From assembly GCF_036345155.1 (NCBI RefSeq), contig NZ_CP107772.1:2108001-2172000 (forward strand): 64,000 nt of DNA, in the 5' to 3' direction. The position numbers and the translations under genes were made by a program. Below the pieces are notes generated by a model, which had not been told where the DNA came from, did no database searches, and worked only from the letters and a program-made list of their open reading frames with translations. Below are positions 7,261 through 16,565 of the stretch, piece after piece (the stretch's first letter is position 1; each line of letters opens with the position of its first letter). Origin of the DNA: Streptomyces sp. NBC_00582 (lineage in GTDB: Bacteria > Actinomycetota > Actinomycetes > Streptomycetales > Streptomycetaceae).

Positions 7261-8511
7261 TCAGAAGCGGCCCGAGCCCCGGTAGAGCTCCAACTCACCG
7301 TCCAGTTCCACGGCGAGCACGGTGGCGTACGGGTCGAGGTCGGCCTCGGCCGGCGGGTCGATCCACAGCACGCCGACCGCCTCGTGCAGCCCGCCCACCA
7401 CCCGGTGCCCGAGTTCGGTCCCCGTGCCGAGCACGGTGACCTTGCGGACCGGCGTCGCCAGACCGCGTACCCCGATCTCCGCGCGCGGCGCGTCGAACAC
7501 CGTGAGGTAGAGCGTGCGGCCGTCGGCGGAGAGCGTGCTGGGACCGTAGTGGTGCCCGGCCGGCAGCCCGCGGACGGTCCCGTACACGGCGTCGGCGTGC
7601 CGGCGGATCCACTCCCCCAGCCCCTCCAACCGCTCGACCTGCGGCTGCGGGATGGTGCCGTCCTCCATCGGGCCGACGTCGAGCAGCAGATTGCCGCCCC
7701 CGCCGATGGTCTCCGTGAAGTAACGCACCAGCTGGGCCGGCGACTTGTGGTTGTGGTCGTGGTGCTGGTAGCCCCACGAGTCGTTGATCGTCAGACACAG
7801 CTCCCACGGGCCGTCCGGCGGCACGATGGGGGCGCCCTGCTCGGGGGTGGCGTAGTCGCCCTCGCTGAGCATCCGGGCGTTGAAGACGACGTGCGGGGAG
7901 TACGACCGGACGAGCGCCGCCAGTTCGGGGATGCGCCACTGCTCCTCGCTACGGTCCCACTCCCCGTCGAACCACATCAGGTCGGGCCGGTAGCGGGAGG
8001 CCAACTCCCTGATCTGGCCGTCCCGGTAGGCGATGAACCGCTCCCAGGCCTCCAGATCCTCGTCCTCGGCCGAGCACTCCGAGTAGCGGTTGTCCTCCAT
8101 CTCCGGCGGACGGCCCGGCTTGCGGGTGCTGGCGTAGTCGGGGTGGTTCCAGTCGGAGTGCGAGTAGTACAGGCCGACCTTGAGACCCTTCTCCCGCAGG
8201 GCCTCGGCATAGCCGGTGAGGTAGTCGCGGCCCAGGTTGAGATCGCCGTACGCCGTGTCCCACAGCGCCACACCGTCATGGTGACGGCTCGTCAGCACCG
8301 CGTACCGGGCGCCGGCGCGGGCGAACAGATCGGCCCAGGCCTTCGGGTCGTAGTGGGCGCCGGTGAAACGGCCGAGCTGGGACATGTACTGCTCGTGCGG
8401 CACGATGTCGTCGTAGAACGACCAGGACTCCTGCACGCCGTCGACGGCGTAGATGCCCCAGTGGACGAAGATCCCCAACTTGGCGTCGGTGAACCAGGGT
8501 TGCATGGGCAC
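7261..8511 (-). CDS. GH29 alpha-L-fucosidase
   Basis: Removes terminal alpha-L-fucose by a retaining mechanism. GH29 features in the 416 residues: N-terminal WFTDAKLGIFVHWGIYAV, the SRHHDGVALWDT segment, GLYYSHSDWN, and the nucleophile region DLMWFDGEWD, followed by a C-terminal beta-rich domain. No signal peptide, so it probably acts on imported oligosaccharides. The GTG at 8511 is chosen over longer starts because GAGGAG lies 7 bases upstream, giving the usual GH29 beginning. It follows the mannosidase gene after 115 bases on the same strand and is probably cotranscribed. Confidence 0.92.
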   Translation of the reverse strand: MPMQPWFTDAKLGIFVHWGIYAVDGVQESWSFYDDIVPHEQYMSQLGRFTGAHYDPKAWADLFARAGARYAVLTSRHHDGVALWDTAYGDLNLGRDYLTGYAEALREKGLKVGLYYSHSDWNHPDYASTRKPGRPPEMEDNRYSECSAEDEDLEAWERFIAYRDGQIRELASRYRPDLMWFDGEWDRSEEQWRIPELAALVRSYSPHVVFNARMLSEGDYATPEQGAPIVPPDGPWELCLTINDSWGYQHHDHNHKSPAQLVRYFTETIGGGGNLLLDVGPMEDGTIPQPQVERLEGLGEWIRRHADAVYGTVRGLPAGHHYGPSTLSADGRTLYLTVFDAPRAEIGVRGLATPVRKVTVLGTGTELGHRVVGGLHEAVGVLWIDPPAEADLDPYATVLAVELDGELELYRGSGRF

Positions 8512-8626
8512 GGATGAACTCCTCGGCACAGAGCGCGACTTCGGGAAAGGGGCGGGCACGGCGGTGCGGTACCGTGCCCGCCCGGCAGAGGTCCGGGCGT
8601 GCCCGCCCGGAGGGAGCGTCCGGGCC

Positions 8627-11600
8627 CTACTCGCCGCGCCGCAGGCGCAGCGTGAGGACCTGGAAGGGGCGCAGGGTCACCTCGACCCCGCCGTCGGCCG
8701 CCACGGCCGCCGCCGCGTCCTCCTCGCGGGGCCGCTCCAGCAGATCGGTCACCTCGAAGCCGGCCAGCGGGAACCCGGCGCGCACGAGGCCCCGGGCCCG
8801 GCCGCCCCGCGACTCGTACAGGCGCACCACCACATCGCCCGAACGGTCGTCGGCGAGCTTGACCGCCTCGACGGTCACCCCGTCGCCGTCCACGCTCACG
8901 ACCGGCTCCGCCGCTCCCGCCGACTCCGCCACGCGCAGCGGCAGGTTGAGGGCGTAGCCCTCGGCGACCGCGTCGCCGATCGTGGCGCCCGGCAGCAGGG
9001 AGTACGTGAAGCGGTGCCGGCCCTGGTCCGCCTCGGGGTCCGGGATGCGCGGGGCGCGCACCAGGCTGAGGGCGACCGTGGTCGTCGTCCCGCCGTCCTC
9101 GCGGACCGTGCGCGAGACGTCGTGGCCGTACGTCGAGTCGTTGAGGACCGCGACACCGTAGCCGGGTTCGCCGATGTGCACCCAGCGATGGCCGGAGACC
9201 TCGAAACGGGCCGACTCCCAGCTGGTGTTGGTGTGCGTCGGCCGCTGGACATGGCCGAACTGGATCTCGGCGGAGGAGTGCGCGGCCCGCACGTCGACAG
9301 GGAAGGCCGCCTTGATGATCTTCTCGGCCTCGTGCCAGTCGATGTCGGTCTCGATGTCGATGCGCGGGCTGCCGGCCCGGACGGTGATCGTCTGGGTGAG
9401 GGTCGAGCCCTTGCCGAAGGAACGGGTGACGCGGATCGCGCCGAGCAGCGGGTCGTCCTCGACGACGGTGACCGAGTCCGGGTCGAGCAGGTCCGTGAAC
9501 CGGTTCTTGTAGTGCTTGTCGATGTCCCAGGCGTCCCAGTAGTTGGGCAGGTCGGTGTGCAGCCGGAGCAGGTTGCCGCGGCCGGCGAGGACCTCGCGGT
9601 TCGCCCGGATGTCGAATACAGAAGACAGTGTGCCGTCTTCCGCCACCTGTACACGGACCAGTCCGTTGTCGAGGGTCCGTCCGGAGACGGTCACCGGCTG
9701 CGGCGACCCGTCGGCGGCGGAGGCGGAGGCAAGAGGCGCGCTGCCGCTCGCGGGCACCTCGATGTACGCCGGAGCGCCCGCCGAGGTGCGGATCACCTCG
9801 GCGCGGTCGTACGGGCTGGTGTTGAACACCCGGGTGCCGCCCGCGCCGAGCGCCGCGACCGCCTCGGCCGTCAGCGCCTCCAGTTCCCCGGCGACGCGCG
9901 CGTACTCGGCCTCGGCCTCGCGGTGCACCCAGGCGATCGACGAGCCCGGCAGGATGTCGTGGAACTGGTGCAGCAGCACCGTCTTCCACAGCCGGTCCAG
10001 CTTCTCGTACGGGTAGGCGTAGCCCGGCGCGTGCAGCGCGGCCGTCGTCGCCCACAGCTCGGCCTCGCGCAGCCGGTGTTCGCTGCGCCGGTTGCCCTGC
10101 TTGGTGCGGGCCTGGGAGGTGTAGGTGGCGCGGTGCAGCTCCAGGTAGAGCTCGCCCACCCAGACGGGCGCGTCCGGGTACTCCTCGCGGGCCTTGGCGA
10201 AGAACTGGTCGGGGTGCTCGACGACGACCTTGGGCGAGCCCTCCAGGTCGGCGAGGCGACGGGCGCGTTCCATGATCTCGCGGGTGGGGCCGCCACCGCC
10301 GTCGCCCCAGCCGAACGGGGCGAGCGAGCGCGTACCGGCCCCCTTCTCGGAGTAGTTGCGGACCGCGCGGTCCATCTCCTCCCCGCTGAAGCGGGCGTTG
10401 TAGGTGTCGACCGGCGGGAAGTGGGTGAAGATGCGGGTGCCGTCGATGCCCTCCCACCAGAAGGTGTGGTGGGGGAACTTGTTGGTCTGGTTCCAGGAGA
10501 TCTTCTGGGTGAGGAACCAGTCGTTGCCCGCGAGCTTGGCGAGCTGCGGGTAGGCGGCGGTGTAGCCGAAGGAGTCGGGCAGCCACACGCCCTTGGTCTC
10601 GACGCCGAAGTGCTCGATGAAGAACCGCTTGCCGTGGATGAGCTGGCGGGCGATGGCCTCGCCGCCGGGCAGGTTGCCGTCGGCCTCCACCCACATACCG
10701 CCGACGGGCGCCCACTGGCCCTTCTTCACCGACTCCTGGATGCGGGCCCACACGTGCGGGTAGTTGTCGCGCACCCACTCGTACTGCTGGGCCTGGGAGC
10801 AGGCGAAGATGAAGTCCTCGTACTCGTCGGCCAGCGACGTCACGTTGGAGAAGGTGCGGGACGTCTTGCGCTTGGTCTCACGGATCGGCCAGAGCCACGC
10901 GGAGTCGATGTGCGCGTGGCCGACGCCCGAGATGGTGTGGGCGCTGGCGTGCGCGGGCCGGGCCAGGACGGGCGCGAGGACCTCGCGGACCGCGGCGGCG
11001 CTGCCGGAGATGTCGTCCAGGTCGAGGGCGTCCATGGCCCGGTCGAGGGCGTGCATGATCTCGTGACGGCGCGGCTCGTGCTCACCGAGGTGGACCATCA
11101 GCTCACGCAGCACCTGGAGGTCCAGGTCGAGGTGCCAGACCTGCTCGTCGAGGACGGCGAGGTCGGCGCGGCGGAATGTATACAGTGGACGGTCGCCCGC
11201 CGTCAGTACATCGCCGAGCAGCGTCGGCTCGGCGAAGTCGTTCGCCAGGATGTCGGGGTTGGAGGCCGCCTCGACCAGATAGTCGATCCGCTCACCGCCG
11301 GCCGCCGGGTTGCCGACCGGGACGTACTGGTTGAGCGGGTTGACGGCCTTCAGCGGGGTGCCGTCGGTGCGGTGGACCAGGGCCTCGGCCTGGTTGCCGG
11401 GCCAGTCGCCGACGAAGCCGAGGTCGATGACGGCCTCGACCCGCCGGCCCGCCCACTCGGCGGGCACCTGTCCGCTCATCCGGAACCAGGTCGTCCCCCA
11501 GGGCGGCCCCCACGGGGTGCCCATCGCGAAGGGCGCGTAGGCGGCGCCCGCGGCCTCCTCGAACGGGACGGGCTCCCCCGGCGCCTGCCAGGCCTCGACC

Positions 11601-11695
11601 TCGAAGGGAACGGTGGCCGCGTAGATCGCGGGCTTGATGCGCTGGTTGTGGACGCGCTCGACGCGCTCCTCGATGCGGCGGCGTTCGTCGTGCAT
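8627..11695 (-). CDS. GH38 alpha-mannosidase
   Basis: Large cytoplasmic zinc-dependent alpha-mannosidase, 1022 residues, normal for the bacterial family. N-terminal beta domain about 1-245; the catalytic domain opens with GHAHIDSAWLWP (zinc ligands His262 and Asp264); nucleophile Asp374 lies in WLPDSFGY; then a helical middle domain and a long beta-sandwich C-terminal half. No signal peptide. Its ATG is about 70 bases after the GH4 stop with a LacI-type operator between, so it has its own regulated promoter. With the fucosidase behind it the pair fits breakdown of mannose- and fucose-bearing oligosaccharides such as N-glycan fragments. Confidence 0.95.
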   Translation of the reverse strand: MHDERRRIEERVERVHNQRIKPAIYAATVPFEVEAWQAPGEPVPFEEAAGAAYAPFAMGTPWGPPWGTTWFRMSGQVPAEWAGRRVEAVIDLGFVGDWPGNQAEALVHRTDGTPLKAVNPLNQYVPVGNPAAGGERIDYLVEAASNPDILANDFAEPTLLGDVLTAGDRPLYTFRRADLAVLDEQVWHLDLDLQVLRELMVHLGEHEPRRHEIMHALDRAMDALDLDDISGSAAAVREVLAPVLARPAHASAHTISGVGHAHIDSAWLWPIRETKRKTSRTFSNVTSLADEYEDFIFACSQAQQYEWVRDNYPHVWARIQESVKKGQWAPVGGMWVEADGNLPGGEAIARQLIHGKRFFIEHFGVETKGVWLPDSFGYTAAYPQLAKLAGNDWFLTQKISWNQTNKFPHHTFWWEGIDGTRIFTHFPPVDTYNARFSGEEMDRAVRNYSEKGAGTRSLAPFGWGDGGGGPTREIMERARRLADLEGSPKVVVEHPDQFFAKAREEYPDAPVWVGELYLELHRATYTSQARTKQGNRRSEHRLREAELWATTAALHAPGYAYPYEKLDRLWKTVLLHQFHDILPGSSIAWVHREAEAEYARVAGELEALTAEAVAALGAGGTRVFNTSPYDRAEVIRTSAGAPAYIEVPASGSAPLASASAADGSPQPVTVSGRTLDNGLVRVQVAEDGTLSSVFDIRANREVLAGRGNLLRLHTDLPNYWDAWDIDKHYKNRFTDLLDPDSVTVVEDDPLLGAIRVTRSFGKGSTLTQTITVRAGSPRIDIETDIDWHEAEKIIKAAFPVDVRAAHSSAEIQFGHVQRPTHTNTSWESARFEVSGHRWVHIGEPGYGVAVLNDSTYGHDVSRTVREDGGTTTTVALSLVRAPRIPDPEADQGRHRFTYSLLPGATIGDAVAEGYALNLPLRVAESAGAAEPVVSVDGDGVTVEAVKLADDRSGDVVVRLYESRGGRARGLVRAGFPLAGFEVTDLLERPREEDAAAAVAADGGVEVTLRPFQVLTLRLRRGE

Positions 11696-11763
11696 GGGAT
11701 GTCTCCAGAAAACCGGGAAGCCGGGAAGCCGGGAAGAAGGAACCGGGTGAGCCCGATGGCTCG

Positions 11764-11775
11764 GAAAGCGCTTTC
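11764..11775. promoter_or_regulatory. LacI-family operator before the mannosidase gene
   Basis: GAAAGCGCTTTC is a perfect 12-base palindrome with a central CG, the classic LacI/GalR form. It lies between the GH4 stop (11784) and the mannosidase start (11695), about 70 bases upstream of the latter. The repressor gene is not in the window. Confidence 0.6.
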
Positions 11776-11783
11776 TCTCTACG

Positions 11784-13124
11784 TCAGCGCCTAAGGTACG
11801 CGAGCCCGGGATGGACCTCGGTGTAGCCCTGCACGAGCCTGCGGGCGACGTTCACGGAGTCGACCAGCGGATGCAGCGCGAACGCCTTCACCGCCGTCGC
11901 CCGCGACCCGGACTCGGCCGCCGCCAGCACCTCCCGCTCGACCGCCTTGACCGCGCACACCAGACCGGTGGCGTGGCCGGGCAGCGGGTCGACCGCGACG
12001 GGGTGGGCGCCGTTGGCGTCGACGAGGCAGGGCACCTCGATGACGGCGTCGGCGTCGAGCACGGACAGGGTGCCCTGGTTGCGCACGTTGAGGATGAGCG
12101 TGGTGCGCTCGTCGCGGGCGATGGCCCGCATCAGGGCGAGGGCCACCTTCTCGTAGCCGCCGGAGAGGTCGTCGGCGTCCCGCTCGCCGGCGCCGGCCGT
12201 CTCCCGGTTCTCCGCCATGTAGGTGGCCTCGCGCTCGGCGCGGGTGCGGTCCCAGGCGGCCAGGGCCGCCGCGCCGGGGTCGCGCATCTCCTCGTAGAAG
12301 TGGGCCTGCTGCTCGCGCAGGAAGGCGCCGCGGGTCTTCTCGGCCTGCTGGTAGGCGCGGACGGCCTCGCGGTTGAAGTAGTAGTAGTGCAGATACTCGT
12401 TCGGGATCGCGCCGAGGGACCGCAGCCAGTCGACGCCGAACAGCTTGCCCTCCTCGAAGGAGCCGAGCAGGTCGGGGTCGGTGAGCAGGCGCGGCAGCTC
12501 GTCCCGCCCGGCGATGCGCAGGCCGCGGACCCAGCCGAGGTGGTTGAGGCCGACGTAGTCGATCCACGCGTCCCGCGGGTTCGCGCCGAGCACCCGGGCG
12601 ATCCGGCGGCCGAGGCCGACCGGCGAGTCGCAGATCCCGATGACACGGTCGCCGAGGTGGCGGGACATGGCCTCGGTGACCAGGCCCGCCGGGTTGGTGA
12701 AGTTGATCAGCCAGGCGTCGGGGGCGAGCCGGGCGACGCGCCGGGCGATGTCGACGGCGACGGGGACCGTCCGCAGACCGTAGGCGATCCCGCCGGCGCC
12801 GACCGTCTCCTGGCCGAGGACGCCCTCGGCGAGGGCGACCCGCTCGTCGTCGGCGCGGCCCTGGAGGCCGCCGACGCGGATCGCGGAGAAGATGAAGTCG
12901 GCGCCGCGCAGAGCCTCGTCGAGGTCGGTGGTGGCCGTGACGGTCGGGGCGTCGGGGATGCCGGCGGCTTGTTCATCCAGTACACGGGCGACTGCATACA
13001 GTCGACTGTCGTCCAGATCGTGCAGAACGACTTCGGTGACCCGCCCCTCCGCCCGGTCACCGAGGAGCGCCCCGTACACGAGCGGCACCCGGAACCCTCC
13101 GCCGCCCAGAATCGTCAGCTTCAC
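11784..13124 (-). CDS. GH4-family 6-phospho-glycosidase
   Basis: NAD- and manganese-dependent glycosidase using the redox-elimination mechanism of family GH4; 446 residues, cytoplasmic. Visible: N-terminal dinucleotide-binding LGGGGFRVP, NFTNPAG, the metal/substrate cysteine motif ICDSPVG and GLNHLGW. The Cys-(Asn/Asp)-x-Pro form is typical of members acting on 6-phosphorylated glucosides, unlike the CHS motif of alpha-galactosidases. That is odd next to an ABC rather than PTS transporter, though a PfkB kinase lies nearby. The ATG at 13124 overlaps the DeoR stop in ATGA, so the two are coupled. Confidence 0.88.
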   Translation of the reverse strand: MKLTILGGGGFRVPLVYGALLGDRAEGRVTEVVLHDLDDSRLYAVARVLDEQAAGIPDAPTVTATTDLDEALRGADFIFSAIRVGGLQGRADDERVALAEGVLGQETVGAGGIAYGLRTVPVAVDIARRVARLAPDAWLINFTNPAGLVTEAMSRHLGDRVIGICDSPVGLGRRIARVLGANPRDAWIDYVGLNHLGWVRGLRIAGRDELPRLLTDPDLLGSFEEGKLFGVDWLRSLGAIPNEYLHYYYFNREAVRAYQQAEKTRGAFLREQQAHFYEEMRDPGAAALAAWDRTRAEREATYMAENRETAGAGERDADDLSGGYEKVALALMRAIARDERTTLILNVRNQGTLSVLDADAVIEVPCLVDANGAHPVAVDPLPGHATGLVCAVKAVEREVLAAAESGSRATAVKAFALHPLVDSVNVARRLVQGYTEVHPGLAYLRR

Positions 13125-13906
13125 GCGTGCACCTTTCCTGCCACGACCACCTCGACGCCCGCCTCCTCGAAGGAGGTGCGGGTCGCCGGGTCGACCGGCG
13201 CGTTCGTCACCACCACGTCCAGGTCCTCGGGACCGCAGACCCTCGCCATCCCCGTCCCCGGGAACTTCGCCGCGTCGGCCAGCAGGACCACCTTGTCACC
13301 GGCCTTGATCATGGCGCGCTTGACCGGCACCTCGACGACGGTCGTGTCCATCACCTGCCCGCCCGGACGCACACCACTGGTGCCGAGGAAGAGCCAGTCC
13401 GCGTGGAGCTGGCGCAGGTTGTCCTCGGTGAGGAAGCCGACCAGGGAGCGGTACTCGCGGCGGACCATCCCGCCGAGCAGCACCAGCTCGATCCCCTCGT
13501 CGTCGGCGAGCTCCTCGTAGACCACCAGGTTGCTGGTGATCACCGTGAGCCGGCGGCCGTGAAGCTGGCGGGCGAGGCGGTAGGCGGTGGTGCCGATGTC
13601 GAGCAGGACCGACTGGCCGTCCTCGACCAGGGCCGCCGCGTGCGCGGCGATCGCGTCCTTCTCGGGCACGCGCACCTCGGCGACCTCGGCGAAGGGCTGG
13701 TCGCCCTCGTCGACGACGGCCCCGCCGTGGACCCGCGTGAGCAGGCCCTCCTCCTCGAGTTTGACCAGGTCACGCCGGATCGTGGCGGGACTCACGCCGA
13801 GTTGTTCGGAGAGATCCGTCACTGCCGCGGGACCACCGGAGCGCAGGGCCCGCAGGATGAGTTGATGTCGTCGTTCTGCCAGCACGCAGCGAACACTACT
13901 CGTCAT
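13121..13906 (-). CDS. DeoR-family transcriptional regulator
   Basis: Sugar-phosphate-responsive repressor, about 261 residues. The N-terminal winged helix carries the DeoR signature VSPATIRRDLVKLEEEGLLTRVHGGA (in part, residues 38-63); the C-terminal effector domain includes LLDIGTTAYRLA, TSNLVV and LLGGMVRREYRS. No good ribosome-binding site precedes ATG 13906; TTG 13912 or an internal GTG remain possible. It is the first gene of the leftward DeoR-GH4 unit and diverges from the PfkB kinase operon, so it probably controls both directions in response to a phosphorylated sugar. Confidence 0.92.
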   Translation of the reverse strand: MTSSVRCVLAERRHQLILRALRSGGPAAVTDLSEQLGVSPATIRRDLVKLEEEGLLTRVHGGAVVDEGDQPFAEVAEVRVPEKDAIAAHAAALVEDGQSVLLDIGTTAYRLARQLHGRRLTVITSNLVVYEELADDEGIELVLLGGMVRREYRSLVGFLTEDNLRQLHADWLFLGTSGVRPGGQVMDTTVVEVPVKRAMIKAGDKVVLLADAAKFPGTGMARVCGPEDLDVVVTNAPVDPATRTSFEEAGVEVVVAGKVHA

Positions 13907-13941
13907 CTTCAATCATTTCTATGCTCAGTTCTGCTCGGGTA

Positions 13942-13970
13942 TTGACCGGAGGCGGCTGGCGTCGCACGAT
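13942..13970 (+). promoter_or_regulatory. candidate promoter of the kinase-transport operon
   Basis: TTGACC (13942-13947), 17 bases, CACGAT (13965-13970). The divergent gap 13907-14042 is also locally A/T-rich and carries inverted GAAATGA boxes (TCATTTC 13913-13919, GAAATGA 13983-13989 region) that could be DeoR half-sites; this last point is weak. Confidence 0.4.
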
Positions 13971-14042
13971 TCCGGTCACGAAATGAAGAGTTTTGACGAG
14001 CTCCCCGACTGCGCCATCCTGCACCGACGAGAGGACGCCTCC

Positions 14043-15062
14043 GTGGACGACGACCGGCCCGACGTACTGCTGACGGGGCTGCTCTTCTACGACCTCGTCC
14101 TCACGGGGCTGGGCAAGCCCCCCACGCCGGGCGAGGAGATCTGGACCGCCGGCATGGGCTGCGGCCCCGGCGGCATCGCCAACCTCGCCGTCGCCGCCTC
14201 CCGCTTCGGCCTGCGCACCTCCCTCGCCACGGTCTTCGGCGACGACTTCTACGGCGCCTACTGCCACGAGGTCATCGCGGGCCAGGAGGGCGTCGACCTC
14301 TCGCTCTCCCGGGTCGCGAAGGACTGGCCCACCCCCGTCACCGTCGCCCTCGCGCACGGCCACGACCGGGCGCTCGTCACCCACGGCCGGCAGCCCCCGT
14401 TCCCGCAGGACGTCCTGATGGGCGACCCGCCCGAGGCCCGCACCGCGCTCGTGCACATCGAGGCCGAGCCGCAGGCCTGGCTCGCCAAGGCGGCGGCGAA
14501 CGGCACCCGGATCTACGCCGACGTCGGCTGGGACCCCTCCCAGCAGTGGTCGACGGAGTTGCTCGAGCAACTCTCCCTGTGCCACGCCTTCCTCCCCAAC
14601 GAGGCCGAGGCGATGGCCTACACCCGCACCGACAGCGCGGTCGCCGCTCTCGGCACGCTCGCGGAACTGGTGCCGGTGGCGGTCGTCACCCAGGGCGGCG
14701 AGGGCGCGATCGCGGTCGACCAGACGACCGGCGAGTACGCGGGGGTCCCGGCCCTTGACATCGATGTCGTGGACGCGACGGGCGCCGGTGACGTGTTCGG
14801 CGCGAGCTTCGTCGCCGCCTCGCTCGGCGGCTGGCCCCTGGAGGAACGGCTGCGGTTCGCCGTACTGGCCGCCGGACTGTCCGTACGCCACCACGGCGGG
14901 GCGCTCGCCGCGCCCGGCTGGTACGGCGTCGACCGGTGGTGGCGGTCGGTGACCGACCCGGAGCTGAAGCGGGCCTACGGCTTCCTCGCCGACCGCATCC
15001 CGGCGGACGCCGGCCCACCGGTGCGCCACGCCCCGGTCACCCCGCCCGCCCTGCTCCTCTGA
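14043..15062 (+). CDS. PfkB-family carbohydrate kinase
   Basis: Phosphorylates a sugar or related alcohol with ATP in the cytoplasm. The 339 residues show the N-terminal ribokinase signature (GMGCGPGGIANLAVAASRFG, glycine pair near residue 38) and the C-terminal DATGAGDVFGASF at 244-256 with catalytic base Asp250. The GTG at 14043 is chosen for GAGAGGAC 6 bases upstream; an ATG at 13983 lacks such a site. Being first in the direction of the ABC transporter and beta-galactosidase, it may phosphorylate the imported sugar and supply the ligand or substrate for the DeoR and GH4 proteins; exact substrate unknown. Confidence 0.9.
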   Translation: MDDDRPDVLLTGLLFYDLVLTGLGKPPTPGEEIWTAGMGCGPGGIANLAVAASRFGLRTSLATVFGDDFYGAYCHEVIAGQEGVDLSLSRVAKDWPTPVTVALAHGHDRALVTHGRQPPFPQDVLMGDPPEARTALVHIEAEPQAWLAKAAANGTRIYADVGWDPSQQWSTELLEQLSLCHAFLPNEAEAMAYTRTDSAVAALGTLAELVPVAVVTQGGEGAIAVDQTTGEYAGVPALDIDVVDATGAGDVFGASFVAASLGGWPLEERLRFAVLAAGLSVRHHGGALAAPGWYGVDRWWRSVTDPELKRAYGFLADRIPADAGPPVRHAPVTPPALLL

Positions 15063-15083
15063 CCGCCCCCTCTTTCCCTGTCC

Positions 15084-15179
15084 GAGGCGCTGACCCCGAG
15101 GCGCTGACCCCGAGGTGCTGACCCCGAGGTGCTGACCCCGAGGCGCTGACCCCGAAGCGCTGACCCCGAAGCGCTGCCC
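15084..15179. repeat. 14-bp tandem repeat, about 7 copies
   Basis: Unit GAGGCGCTGACCCC occurs six full times from 15084 to 15167 with single-base variants (GAGGTGCTG, GAAGCGCTG), plus a partial seventh copy to 15179. Fourteen is not a multiple of three and the array lies between the kinase stop and the binding-protein start, so it is non-coding. Each unit contains AGCGCT or GGCGCT-like short dyads. Confidence 0.9.
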
Positions 15180-15278
15180 GGAAGCCTTGCCTCCGGGATG
15201 TCACCCCTGAAGCTTTGCCCCCTGTTTGTGCATCCCGTCTGTGAAGACGCGAACAGATCCGAAAGGCGGTGGGAGCAG

Positions 15279-16565
15279 TTGCGGCTCTCACGTAGAGGCC
15301 TGCTGCGCGCCGGACTGGCCGGTACGGCCGCGACGGCGCTCGGCGGCCTGGCGTCCGGCTGTGCCGTTCCGACCGGTTCGACCGGCCGGAACATGGTCCT
15401 GTGGTACTGGGACGGCGGCCTGGGCGACACCGTCGTCGAGAAGGCCAGGGCCCGCTACGGCGCCACGGTCGACCTCAGGGCCATCAAGATCGGCGGCTAC
15501 TACCGTTCCAAGCTGATCACCACCATGGCCGGGCGCGCCCACGTCCCCGACGTGGCGGGGCTCAAGGGCGAGGACATGGCGTCCTATCTGCCCAACGCCG
15601 ACCAGTTCGTGGACCTGCGCACCCTCGGCGCGGAGAAGTACAAGAACCGGTACCTGGCGTGGAAGTGGGACCAGGCCATCGCCGACGACGGCTCGATGAT
15701 CGGCTTCCCGATCGACTGCGGCCCGGTCGCGCACTTCTACCAGTACGACGTCTTCCGCAAGGCCGGGCTGCCGTACGAACCGGAGGACGTGTCGAGGGAG
15801 CTCGACACCTGGGAGACGTTCTTCGCGGCGGGCGAGCGGCTCAAGCGGCGGATCCCGGGGACGTATCTGCTCACCGACGTCAACTCCGTCTTCGAGAACG
15901 CGGTGCAGCAGGGCGGCAAGCGGTACGTCGACAAGGACCGCCACTTCATCGGCGACCAGGAGCATGTGCGCGCCGCCTGGGCGCTCGCCGTCGAGGCCAA
16001 GCGGCGCGGGATCGTCTCCGACCTGGTCAACGGAACCCCCGACCAGCTCTCCGCCGTCCAGGACGGCAAGCTGCCGAGCCAGCTCGGCGCCTCCTGGGCG
16101 ACCAACGACATCAAGAACGGCGTGCCGAAGACCAAGGGCCGGTGGCGGGTGGCCGACATGCCGGTCCGGCCCTCCAACAACGGCGGGTCGTTCCTCGCGA
16201 TCACCAAGGCCTGCCGGGAGCCCGAGCGGGCGTTCGAGATCATCACCTGGATGCTGGACGCGGCCAACCAGGCGCAGGGGTACGTCGACGCGGGTCTCTT
16301 CCCGTCCACGCCCGCCTCGTACGGCCTGAAGCAGCTGCGCGAGCCCGACGAGTTCTTCGGCGGCCAGGTCACCATGGACGTCTTCGGGCCCGCCGCACAG
16401 AAGATCGCCGTCGCCTACAACAGCCCGTACGACGTGGCGCTCGGCCAGCCGATCAAGGACGAGATCAAGAACGTCGGCGTCCTCGGCAAGAACCCCGACC
16501 AGGCATGGAAGGACGCCATGAGCAAGTGCCGGCGGATCGCGGACCATCTGGGGGTGAGCCACTGA
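15279..16565 (+). CDS. sugar ABC transporter substrate-binding lipoprotein
   Basis: Extracellular family 1 solute-binding protein tethered to the membrane. The N-terminus has SRRGLLRAG (twin arginine), a hydrophobic stretch and lipobox LASGC about residue 27, so it is a Tat-type lipoprotein of about 428 residues. The body has the usual two-lobe pattern. The start is uncertain: TTG 15279 lies after GAAAGG (12 bases) and GGGAG (3 bases), while ATG 15198 has no ribosome-binding site. Its stop overlaps the next ATG by one base (TGATG). The ligand is presumably the glycan cut by the downstream GH2 enzyme. Confidence 0.9.
   Translation: MRLSRRGLLRAGLAGTAATALGGLASGCAVPTGSTGRNMVLWYWDGGLGDTVVEKARARYGATVDLRAIKIGGYYRSKLITTMAGRAHVPDVAGLKGEDMASYLPNADQFVDLRTLGAEKYKNRYLAWKWDQAIADDGSMIGFPIDCGPVAHFYQYDVFRKAGLPYEPEDVSRELDTWETFFAAGERLKRRIPGTYLLTDVNSVFENAVQQGGKRYVDKDRHFIGDQEHVRAAWALAVEAKRRGIVSDLVNGTPDQLSAVQDGKLPSQLGASWATNDIKNGVPKTKGRWRVADMPVRPSNNGGSFLAITKACREPERAFEIITWMLDAANQAQGYVDAGLFPSTPASYGLKQLREPDEFFGGQVTMDVFGPAAQKIAVAYNSPYDVALGQPIKDEIKNVGVLGKNPDQAWKDAMSKCRRIADHLGVSH

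Noticed and set aside
8292..10778. Very long frame on the minus strand inside the mannosidase gene
   Set aside because: It is arginine/proline/glycine-rich with no domain motif, and overlaps the real GH38 frame that has every catalytic motif; a typical high-GC shadow.
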